31,297 nt of DNA from JARYMI01 sp037444845 (GTDB lineage: Bacteria > Acidobacteriota > Aminicenantia > Aminicenantales > UBA8522). Positions 16,583 to 23,599 of the stretch are shown here, in pieces. Made by a program: the position numbers and the translations under genes. The notes beneath the pieces are model-generated. The model searched no databases and was not told the DNA's origin. It saw only the letters and a list, made by a program, of their open reading frames with translations. How positions within the stretch are numbered: position 1 is the first letter of the stretch; each line of letters begins with the position of its first letter. Where the stretch lies: assembly GCA_037444845.1 (NCBI GenBank), contig JBBILQ010000026.1, positions 1 through 31,297 on the forward strand, written 5' to 3'.

Positions 16583-18307
16583 TCAATCCCTGACGCTTTC
16601 TCTGAGCACTTCTTCGACAGAGGTTATGCCGTCCTTGATTTTGATCAGCCCGCTTCGCCGCAGCGTGATCATGCCCTTATCCATCGCCTTCTTCTTGATT
16701 TCCCGCGATTGCGCTCTGGTCAAGATGAGCTCCCGGATATCGTCATCTATGGGCATGACCTCATAGAGCGCGATCCTGCCTTTGTAGCCTGTGTTGCTGC
16801 AGGTGTCGCATCCCTGGGCTTTCCAGACATCCGCCCTTTCCGCCTCCTCGGGCGTAAACCCGATGTCAATAAGGGCCTTGGTCGGGAGCTTATGAGGCAC
16901 TTTGCATTTCTGGCAGAGGCGCCTGACTAACCTTTGAGCCACAACTAAGATCACGGAATCGGCGATCAGGAAAGGCTCGACGTTCATGTTGACCAACCGG
17001 ACGATCGTGCTTGCCGCGTCATTCGTGTGGACGGTGGAAAAAACTAAGTGTCCGGTCAAGGCGGCCTTGATGGCGATGTCGACGGTCTCGAAATCCCGCA
17101 TCTCGCCGACGAGCATGATATCGGGGTCCTGCCTCAGGAACGACCTCAACGTCCGCGGGAAATTAAGCCCGATCTCTTCCTTGATATGGACCTGGTTGAT
17201 GCCCGTGATGTTGAACTCGACCGGGTCTTCGGCCGTGAGGATGTTTTTCTCTAAGGAATTCAGCGTCGAGACCGCGGAATAGAGCGTGTTCGTCTTGCCG
17301 CTTCCCGTCGGACCTGTGACCAGGACGATTCCCCAGGGCCTGTGGATGGCCTCGCTGAACTTCTCCAGAGATTCCTCCTCAAACCCTAACTCCGTGAGGT
17401 CGAGCTTCAGCATCTGGCGGTCTAAGATCCGGGCGACGACCTTCTCCCCGAAAATCGTCGGCAGGGCGGAGATGCGCATGTCAACTTCTTTGCGGCCGCC
17501 GTTCTCCAGCTTGACTTTCATCTTGATCCGGCCGTCCTGGGGGAGTCTCTTTTCGGCAATATCCATGTTCGACAGGATTTTGACGCGCGAGGTGACCGGG
17601 CTCTTGAATTTCATCGGCAGGCTCATCATCTCATGAAGGATGCCGTCCATGCGGAAACGCACCCGGAAACTCTGTTCGTAGGGCTCGAAATGGACATCGC
17701 TGGCTCCCTTCTTGATCGCATCCACGAAGATGGTATTGACCAGGGTGATGACCGGCGCTTCTTCGGTGGAATGGACGAGCTCCTCGACGTCGTAGTCCTC
17801 TTTCTCCTCCTCGATGATGTTCACTCTCGTGTCTTCAGCCAGCTCGATGTCCTCGATGATCTTCTTCACCTTCAGGGCGCTCGAGGAGCCGTAGTACTTG
17901 TTGATGGCGTTCATGATCCCGGATTCTGATGCAATCACCGGCTGGATGCTCAACCCTGTCCGGAACCGGATGTCCTCGATGACCTCCAGGTCTGTGGGAT
18001 CGACCATGGCCAGAGTCAGGAAGGAACGGATGCGATGGATGGGCATGATCAGGTATTTCTTGGCGATGTCAACGGGGATGAGGTTGACGACGTCGGGATA
18101 GACTTCGAATTGATCAAGGTCGATGTAGGGATAGCCTAACTGCCGGCTCAGAGCCTGAGCCATGTCTTCTTCTGACACCAAGCCTAAAGAGAGGATCGCC
18201 GTCTGAAGCGGGATGCTTTTATCCCTCTGCATATCCAGGGCAGACTTGAGCTGGTCGGGAGTGAGCACCTTTTCCCTGAGGAGCAGTTCGCCTAAATTTG
18301 ATCCCAT
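16583..18307 (-). CDS. pilB: Pilus assembly ATPase PilB
   Basis: This 574-residue ATPase has an N-terminal MshEN/GspE-II domain (1-140, with LGELLLREKVLT and QLGYPYIDLD). The catalytic part carries Walker A GPTGSGKT (332-339), Walker B DPDIMLVGEMRD (394-405), and the His-box VFSTVHTNDA. A zinc site is formed by Cys465, Cys468, Cys500 and Cys503. It powers pilus extension. It is the first gene of the pil operon, with a sigma-70-type promoter close upstream and only about 11 bases between predicted transcription start and ATG. The only AAGG lies upstream of that start. Confidence 0.95.
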   Translation of the reverse strand: MGSNLGELLLREKVLTPDQLKSALDMQRDKSIPLQTAILSLGLVSEEDMAQALSRQLGYPYIDLDQFEVYPDVVNLIPVDIAKKYLIMPIHRIRSFLTLAMVDPTDLEVIEDIRFRTGLSIQPVIASESGIMNAINKYYGSSSALKVKKIIEDIELAEDTRVNIIEEEKEDYDVEELVHSTEEAPVITLVNTIFVDAIKKGASDVHFEPYEQSFRVRFRMDGILHEMMSLPMKFKSPVTSRVKILSNMDIAEKRLPQDGRIKMKVKLENGGRKEVDMRISALPTIFGEKVVARILDRQMLKLDLTELGFEEESLEKFSEAIHRPWGIVLVTGPTGSGKTNTLYSAVSTLNSLEKNILTAEDPVEFNITGINQVHIKEEIGLNFPRTLRSFLRQDPDIMLVGEMRDFETVDIAIKAALTGHLVFSTVHTNDAASTIVRLVNMNVEPFLIADSVILVVAQRLVRRLCQKCKVPHKLPTKALIDIGFTPEEAERADVWKAQGCDTCSNTGYKGRIALYEVMPIDDDIRELILTRAQSREIKKKAMDKGMITLRRSGLIKIKDGITSVEEVLRESVRD

Positions 18308-18324
18308 GGGTGAGAAGTTTCCTT

Positions 18325-18353
18325 ACCATAGCCGATTTGCCAGAATTTGTCAA
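18325..18353 (-). promoter_or_regulatory. Promoter of the pil operon
   Basis: On the minus strand TTGACA (18353-18348) is followed after 17 bases by TATGGT (18330-18325). The predicted start is near 18318, eleven bases before the pilB ATG, leaving no room for a ribosome-binding site. Consensus match is full at -35 and 4 of 6 at -10. Confidence 0.6.
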
Positions 18354-18591
18354 CGCATGCCTGACTGCAGTGGCTGCGGCTATCTTTCCTCCATCCTTCA
18401 GAAAAGAAGACGGTTTCATTCTTCAATTTTTCTCTGCAAATGCACACAGCTCGTTTCATGGAGAGGCCACACTGTTTGAACGGCCCTTATGATGGCAGGC
18501 CCTCCCCTGTAGGGTCAATCACCCATAGGGATGATTTTGAAGGTGAAATTCCCCCCGAGAACCTCACCTGGAGGGGTTATGACCGGTGACC

Positions 18592-18620
18592 GGGGACGGT
18601 TCGGGGAGAGGACCGTCCCC
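18592..18620. repeat. GGGGACGGT palindromic (REP-like) element
   Basis: GGGGACGGT (18592-18600) pairs perfectly with ACCGTCCCC (18612-18620) across an 11-base loop. Elements with GGGGACGGT arms are, from memory, common intergenic repeats in several environmental lineages, some near REP-associated transposases. No transposase is present here. The rest of the 453-base gene-free stretch 18308-18760 holds the pilB promoter, a tRNA promoter and otherwise nothing I recognise. Confidence 0.5.
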
Positions 18621-18623
18621 AAA

Positions 18624-18653
18624 TTGACAAGAAATGGCCGTTTTTGTTAATAT
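18624..18653 (+). promoter_or_regulatory. Candidate tRNA-Pro promoter
   Basis: TTGACA (18624-18629) is followed by TTAATA after 17 bases or TAATAT after 18 (18647-18653). It lies about 105 bases upstream of tRNA-Pro and reads toward it, and abuts the palindromic element on its left. Confidence 0.45.
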
Positions 18654-18760
18654 CGCGACTGGAGACGCGACCGGGGATGGCCCTCTGCGAAGGCCGTCCT
18701 CAAACACGTATTCATGCCGTCCGTTCCATCGCCGCGTCGAAGATTCCGCAGTTGAGACAG

Positions 18761-18835
18761 CGGGGAGTGGCGCAGCCTGGTTAGCGCGCCTGCCTTGGGA
18801 GCAGGAGGTCGTCGGTTCAAATCCGATCTCCCCGA
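18761..18835 (+). tRNA. tRNA-Pro (UGG)
   Basis: The cloverleaf is complete. Acceptor arm CGGGGAG (18761-18767) pairs with CTCCCCG (18828-18834). The anticodon stem CCTGC/GCAGG encloses loop CTTGGGA with anticodon TGG, and the T-loop is GTTCAAATC. The discriminator base is A (18835) and CCA is not encoded, as the sequence runs straight into five T. Confidence 0.95.
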
Positions 18836-18901
18836 TTTTTCCCCAGGCAGGCGACGTGATGTTTCCGCCGATGGTATACTATACTGACACAATGCGTAAT
18901 G

Positions 18902-18990
18902 CGTCATTGCGAGGAACGAAGTGACGACGCAATCTCCACTCAATAGACAAAGAATGCTTCGCTCCCGAAGGTCGCTCGCCATGACAGCGT
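18902..18990. repeat. CGTCATTGCGAG-type imperfect inverted repeat
   Basis: The left half begins CGTCATTGCGAGGAACGAAG and ends with CGCAATCTCC. The right half (about 18953-18986), read in reverse complement, begins TGTCATGGCGAGCG and ends GAGCGAAGCATT. The halves form an imperfect long hairpin between the two tRNA genes. Repeats starting CGTCATTGCGAG are, from memory, widespread in bacterial intergenic regions. Confidence 0.65.
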
Positions 18991-19022
18991 AAAATCATCT
19001 GGTGCGTTGGATTAAAAATAGC

Positions 19023-19099
19023 GCGCCTGTAGCTCAGCCGGACAGAGCAGCTGCCTTCTAAGCAGCGGGTCGGGGGTTCGAGTCCCTCCAGGCGCGCCA
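19023..19099 (+). tRNA. tRNA-Arg (UCU)
   Basis: Acceptor GCGCCTG (19023-19029) pairs perfectly with CAGGCGC (19089-19095). The anticodon stem GCTGC/GCAGC encloses loop CTTCTAA with anticodon TCT, and the T-arm is GGGGG-TTCGAGT-CCCTC with one G-T pair. The discriminator is G19096 and CCA (19097-19099) is encoded, unlike the neighbouring tRNA-Pro. Confidence 0.95.
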
Positions 19100-19106
19100 C
19101 CATGTA

Positions 19107-19128
19107 AATCGGGGGACGTGACCCGATT
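19107..19128. other. Hairpin between tRNA-Arg and mutL
   Basis: AATCGGG (19107-19113) pairs with CCCGATT (19122-19128) over an 8-base loop. It lies between the convergent 3' ends of tRNA-Arg and mutL. No T-run follows on either strand, so it is at best a weak or factor-assisted terminator or a 3' processing structure. Confidence 0.3.
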
Positions 19129-19160
19129 CCCTGATGCCGGGGGTCGTATCCCAAAATTTT

Positions 19161-20870
19161 TCAGGACGGCCGTTTGAGGCTTTTTTCGATCTGGCTTTTC
19201 TCGATCCTGAGGACAACAGGCCGGCCGTGCGGACAGACTGCCGGGTTTCCGGTTTTAAAAAGCTCCTCGATAAGATAGTCCATCTTTTCGCGGTTCAGCC
19301 GCTCGCCCGCTTTAACTGCCGTTCTGCAGGCCAGCGTGGCTAAAAGCTTTTCTCGCCTCCCGGCCGCCTCTTCTCCCCCCATTTCTTCAAGCAGGACAAA
19401 CAGGGCGTTCTTCGCTTCGTCCTGGTCAAAGATGTCGGGGAAGCCGTTCAGGGCGAACGTCCTCCCGCCCATGGCTTCCACCTTGAACCCGGCGGCTTCC
19501 AGAACCTCGCGGTTTTCTTCGAAGCTCAGCTCCTGCGAAGGAGCAAGGTCAAAGAGAAGCGGAATCAGAGAAACCTTCTGCGGCCAGCGTTTTTCCGAAT
19601 CGATCTCCCTGTATTTTTCAAAGAGCACCCTTTCGTGCGCGTTGTGCTGGTCTATGACGAGCAGCCCCTCCTCGTCTGCCGCGACGATATACGCGTCGAG
19701 ATACTGTCCCAGGACGCGCCGCCCCGCTTCTCCCTCTCCTGGCCCAGCCCGAAGGGGAAAAAGCTCCTGGGCTTGCGCCCCGATTTCCACGCCCGCGGCG
19801 ATTGGCCCATGGGTTCGCGGTTCCTCGACTCGCGGCTGGGCTCGTCCATGATCGGAGACAGGGTAGACCAGCTTGACTCCTTCCTCTTTGAGCATTGACT
19901 TTTCCACTGCCTTGAGCACAACATAAAAAACAAGCTGGGAATCGCGAAACCTTATCTCCGCCTTCGCCGGGTGGACGTTGACATCCACGTCGCTGGCAGG
20001 AATAGTGAGGAAAAGAAAGGCCTGTGGGAAGGAGTCCTTCTCCAGAAAACCCCTGTAAGCCTGATTGAGGGCAGCCTGAAGCGTGCGGTCCCTGACCAGC
20101 CTCCGGTTTACGAAAAAGAGCTGATGCGTCTTGTCAGGCCGGCCTTGAGGAGGTCGGGAGCCAAACCCGCTGACCCTGGCTTCTCCATCCTTAAAATCGA
20201 TCTCTAAAAGAGCGTCCAACACTGTCTTGCCGAAAAGCTGGAAAATTCTCTCGCGGACGCTTCCCACCGCCGGACAGGTCAAGACTTCCCGTCGCGAGTG
20301 GATAAGAAAGAACCGTATTTCAGGATAGGCGAGCGCCACGCCCGTCACCCATCGGACGATCATCCCGAGTTCAGACTTCTCGGAGCGCAAAAACTTCCGC
20401 CGCGCCGGCAGGTTGAAAAAAAGGTCCCGGACCTCGACACTCGTGCCCCGGGGAAAGGCGATGTCCTGGACAGAGCGGAGATCTCCTCCCTCTCGTTCAA
20501 CCAGGGTTCCGCTCTCTCCTTCTCCGTCCGATGTCTTCAACGTCAGCCTGGAGACGGCGGAGATGCTGGCCAGCGCCTCGCCTCTAAACCCGAGCGTGGC
20601 GATTCGTCCGAGATCGGTCTCGGTGGAAATCTTGCTTGTCGCATGGCGCTCAAAGCAGAGCGCGGCATCCTCCCGGCTCATGCCCGACCCGTTATCCTGA
20701 ACCTTGATAGTTCTCTTCCCGCCTTCGTGGAGGTCGATCGAAATCTCCGTTGCGCCGGCATCGAGAGAATTTTCCACCAGCTCCTTGACCACGGAGAAGG
20801 GCCTCTCGATAACCTCGCCGGCCGCAATTTTCTGTGAGACATCGGGCGGCAGGAGCTGAATCTTGTTCAT
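19161..20870 (-). CDS. mutL: DNA mismatch repair protein MutL
   Basis: This 569-residue protein has the GHKL ATPase motifs ENSLDAGAT (33-41), DNGSGM (59-64), HATSK (76-80) and GFRGEAL (94-100). Next comes the S5-like domain with FVNRRLV and DVNVHPAK. A short linker leads to a C-terminal endonuclease-type domain with DQHNAHERVLFE (407-418), ACR (514-516) and CPHGRP (546-551). The usual motif is DQHA-x2-E-x4-E, and here Asn410 replaces Ala. This is the nicking MutL type found in bacteria lacking MutH. The protein is slightly shorter than the usual 600 or more residues because the linker is short. It starts 10 bases after mtaB and is the last gene of the operon. Confidence 0.95.
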   Translation of the reverse strand: MNKIQLLPPDVSQKIAAGEVIERPFSVVKELVENSLDAGATEISIDLHEGGKRTIKVQDNGSGMSREDAALCFERHATSKISTETDLGRIATLGFRGEALASISAVSRLTLKTSDGEGESGTLVEREGGDLRSVQDIAFPRGTSVEVRDLFFNLPARRKFLRSEKSELGMIVRWVTGVALAYPEIRFFLIHSRREVLTCPAVGSVRERIFQLFGKTVLDALLEIDFKDGEARVSGFGSRPPQGRPDKTHQLFFVNRRLVRDRTLQAALNQAYRGFLEKDSFPQAFLFLTIPASDVDVNVHPAKAEIRFRDSQLVFYVVLKAVEKSMLKEEGVKLVYPVSDHGRAQPRVEEPRTHGPIAAGVEIGAQAQELFPLRAGPGEGEAGRRVLGQYLDAYIVAADEEGLLVIDQHNAHERVLFEKYREIDSEKRWPQKVSLIPLLFDLAPSQELSFEENREVLEAAGFKVEAMGGRTFALNGFPDIFDQDEAKNALFVLLEEMGGEEAAGRREKLLATLACRTAVKAGERLNREKMDYLIEELFKTGNPAVCPHGRPVVLRIEKSQIEKSLKRPS

Positions 20871-20880
20871 TCCGGTTGGA

Positions 20881-22125
20881 TTAGCCCACGATCTCGCCTG
20901 CAGCAGTTTCAGGGGAAACGGCCAAGATTTTCACCTTCACTTCCTGGCCTGGCTCAAGAGCGCAATCTGGAACCCTGACATTGATATAGTTGCCGGTCAG
21001 AACCACGGCCTCTCCCGCCTGCTTTTTAATGACGATTCCATCGAACGTCCGGCCCAGGAAGTTGAGGCGAAAAGAGAGCCATTTTTCCCTCGCGAGGTTC
21101 CTCAGCCGCGCTGACCTCCGGCGCTTCACATCCTCCGGAACCTGGGCCCTGGAAGCGGCAGCGGTACCCGGACGGGCCGAATACGAAAACACATGGAGGT
21201 ACGCAAGCGGCGAACGCTCGAGAAAACCGAACCCGGCTTCGAAGTCCTCCTCCGTCTCCCCGGGAAAGCCAACGATGATGTCCGCGCCCAGAGCTGCCTC
21301 CGGCGAATTCTGGCGCAGCCGCGAGAGAACCATGCCGTGATCAGCCGTCCTGGATTCCCTTCCCATCAGCCTGAGAATTCTGTCTGAGCCGTGCTGCAGG
21401 GAGACGTGGAAATGCGGGCAGGTTGTCCGGCTGGACGCGATGAACTCCAGAAGCTCATCGTCCAGAAACCGCGGGTCGAGCGAGCTCAGCCTGACCCGGC
21501 CCAACCCTTCCAGTTCGTTCAAATTCGCAAGAAGCTCGAGAAGCGAACTCTTGGGCTGAAGATCATGGCCATAAGAAGAAAGATGAATCCCGCAGAGAAC
21601 AATTTCCTTGAATCCCTGGCTGATGAATGCCCTCGCCTGATCGAGGATTTCTCGCCGGCTCACGCTCCTGCTCTTGCCTCTCACGCTCGGAATGACGCAG
21701 AAGGCGCAACGGAAGTCGCAGCCGTCCTGGACTTTGAGCAGGGCACGGGAGCGCAGAGGCTGGCTGAGCCCTGACTGGCCTGGCTCGGCGCCTGCACAGA
21801 CTTTTTCTATGAGGTCCTTTTTCTCTTCATTGGAAAAAACCAGCCAGGCCTGAGGGATTCCCTCAAACTCGGCTCTTTTTGCCTCGACAGAGCAGCCCGC
21901 CAGGACAAGCCTAACTCTCGGGTTCTGACGATGGACGCGGTGGATGAATTTGCGGACATCCCGGTCCGCCCGGCTGGTCAGGGTGCATGTATTGACGATG
22001 ACGATATCAGCCAGCGCCGGGTCTTTTTCTAAATTTAGGCCGCGCCGCGCGATTTCCTGGGCCCAGGCGAAGCATTCAGCCTGGTTGACCCGGCATCCGA
22101 AATTCTGAATGGCCAAGGAGGTCAT
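20881..22125 (-). CDS. mtaB: tRNA t6A37 methylthiotransferase MtaB
   Basis: This 414-residue radical SAM methylthiotransferase has an N-terminal UPF0004 domain with cluster ligands Cys11 (NFGCRVNQ), Cys47 (NTCTLT) and Cys78 (AGCSVE). The radical SAM cluster is CDFRCAFC (Cys136, 140, 143). GFPGETEEDFEAG and a C-terminal TRAM-like domain follow. The GCRVNQAE start is typical of MtaB and differs from MiaB (GCQMN) and RimO. It adds a methylthio group to N6-threonylcarbamoyladenosine 37 of tRNAs reading ANN codons. It overlaps the upstream PurE fragment by ATGA (22122-22125), indicating coupling. There is no strong ribosome-binding site of its own. Confidence 0.9.
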   Translation of the reverse strand: MTSLAIQNFGCRVNQAECFAWAQEIARRGLNLEKDPALADIVIVNTCTLTSRADRDVRKFIHRVHRQNPRVRLVLAGCSVEAKRAEFEGIPQAWLVFSNEEKKDLIEKVCAGAEPGQSGLSQPLRSRALLKVQDGCDFRCAFCVIPSVRGKSRSVSRREILDQARAFISQGFKEIVLCGIHLSSYGHDLQPKSSLLELLANLNELEGLGRVRLSSLDPRFLDDELLEFIASSRTTCPHFHVSLQHGSDRILRLMGRESRTADHGMVLSRLRQNSPEAALGADIIVGFPGETEEDFEAGFGFLERSPLAYLHVFSYSARPGTAAASRAQVPEDVKRRRSARLRNLAREKWLSFRLNFLGRTFDGIVIKKQAGEAVVLTGNYINVRVPDCALEPGQEVKVKILAVSPETAAGEIVG

Positions 22126-22319
22126 GTCTTGCGCTGAATCCTCTTCGAAGCCTCCTCAACCTGGGCGGCTAACGTCAGCCTGTACTCTTTAAGCTTCTTC
22201 TTCAAGCGGGGAGCCCTTATGCTCGAAATCTCGACCGCAAGAAGGGCGGCGTTCGAAGCTCCTGCTTTTTCCACAGCCACCTTGGCTACCGGAATGCCGA
22301 TGAAGATGGCGGCATCCAT
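22122..22319 (-). pseudogene. purE: C-terminal fragment of PurE (N5-CAIR mutase)
   Basis: This is a 65-codon ORF. From residue 8 it reads GIPVAKVAVEKAGASNAALL, then a Leu/Lys-rich helix, closely matching the last third of PurE (E. coli has GIPVGTLAIGKAGAANAALL at the same place). The N-terminal two thirds, with the GSxSD nucleotide loop and catalytic His, are absent. PurD ends 8 bases upstream, so there is no room for them. The ATG has an AGGA site overlapping the purD TAG stop, and its own stop overlaps the mtaB start, so translation signals look intact. It is probably a remnant of an internal deletion. A retained small helical protein is the alternative. It cannot be an active mutase. Confidence 0.75.
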
Positions 22320-22327
22320 GTTTTGTC

Positions 22328-23596
22328 CTACTTCATCGCTCCGATGTCACGGCGGCAGTGCATCCCATCGAAGGAAATGGCAGAGATGGCGCTGTAGATA
22401 TTTTCCAGCGCTTCGCCTAACGTCTTGGCCGACGCGCAGACGTTCAGCACCCGTCCGCCGTTCGTGAAATATTCGCCGTTTTCATATTTTGTCCCGGCAT
22501 GGAAGAGAACAATGCCTGGGATGGCAGAACCTTCTTTCAACCCGGTGATCAGCTTCCCTTTTTCATACGCAAGGGGATATCCGCCTGAGGCGAGGACGAC
22601 ACAGGCCGACGCTTTCTCACTCCAGCGCATTTCCGTTTTCAGGACATTTCCCTCGAGCGCGTTGAGAAGGATGTCAACCAAGTCGGACTCCAGCCGCAGC
22701 ATCTGGACCTGCGTCTCCGGGTCGCCGAACCGGCAGTTGTACTCGAGCACTTTAGGCCCTTCCTCGGTCAGCATCAGCCCCACATACAGGACGCCCGTGT
22801 ATTTTCGGCCTTCCTCACGCATGCGGTTAATCGTCGGGAAGACGATCGCGCTGACGACCTCAGAGAAGAGCTGCGGCGTGATGAACGGCGAAGGCGAGAT
22901 AGCGCCCATTCCGCCCGTGTTGGGTCCCCTGTCGCCGTCATAGACGGCCTTGTGGTCCATCGTCGTCACAAACGGCTGGACCTTGGCTCCGTCCGAAATG
23001 ACGATAAACGAAACTTCTTTTCCGTTGAGAAATTCCTCGATAACAATCCTTTTCCCCGCCTCCCCGAACTGCTTCTTCGTCATGATCATATCGACCGTTT
23101 CTTCGGCCTTGCGGTAGCTCGGGCAGACGACAGCCCCTTTGCCGGCTGCCAGGCCGTCGGCCTTGACCACAAGCGGGTAGAAAAACTCGCCGGACTTGAG
23201 GATCCGCAGAGCCTGGGGTTGGGACTCGGCTACTTTAAACCGGGCCGTCGGAATCCGGTGCCGCTCCATGAACTGCTTGGCAAAAGTTTTGCTGCCTTCT
23301 AACTCGGCCGCCTTCTTCGTCGGCCCGAAGATGCGCAGGCCCCGCTTCTCGAATTCATCGACGATTCCCAGGGTGAGCGGCATCTCGGGGCCCACCAGTG
23401 TCAGCCCGATTCCAGCCCCGGCCGCAAAATCGGCCAGAGCCTTGATGTCCGAGTCAGCGACCGGAATGTTTTCCGCACAGCTCAGCGTGCCCGGGTTCCC
23501 GGGCGCGCAAAAGACTTTTTCCACGAGCGGGCTCTGGGCGATCTTCCACGCCAGAGCATGCTCCCGCCCTCCGGAACCGACGACCAGGACTTTCAT
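22328..23596 (-). CDS. purD: Phosphoribosylamine-glycine ligase PurD
   Basis: This 422-residue ATP-grasp enzyme catalyses the second step of purine synthesis (phosphoribosylamine plus glycine plus ATP to GAR). Visible features are the N-terminal MKVLVVGSGGREHALAWK, PGNPGT, the ATP-grasp region VKADGLAAGKG, GPNTGGMGA, LEYNCRFGDPETQ (metal-binding), and a C-terminal GGRVLNV. It lies 3 bases after glyA, whose product makes glycine available for it, which is a sensible metabolic pairing. AAAGGG precedes the glyA stop and its own ATG. The length is normal for the family. Confidence 0.96.
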   Translation of the reverse strand: MKVLVVGSGGREHALAWKIAQSPLVEKVFCAPGNPGTLSCAENIPVADSDIKALADFAAGAGIGLTLVGPEMPLTLGIVDEFEKRGLRIFGPTKKAAELEGSKTFAKQFMERHRIPTARFKVAESQPQALRILKSGEFFYPLVVKADGLAAGKGAVVCPSYRKAEETVDMIMTKKQFGEAGKRIVIEEFLNGKEVSFIVISDGAKVQPFVTTMDHKAVYDGDRGPNTGGMGAISPSPFITPQLFSEVVSAIVFPTINRMREEGRKYTGVLYVGLMLTEEGPKVLEYNCRFGDPETQVQMLRLESDLVDILLNALEGNVLKTEMRWSEKASACVVLASGGYPLAYEKGKLITGLKEGSAIPGIVLFHAGTKYENGEYFTNGGRVLNVCASAKTLGEALENIYSAISAISFDGMHCRRDIGAMK

Positions 23597-23599
23597 GGT

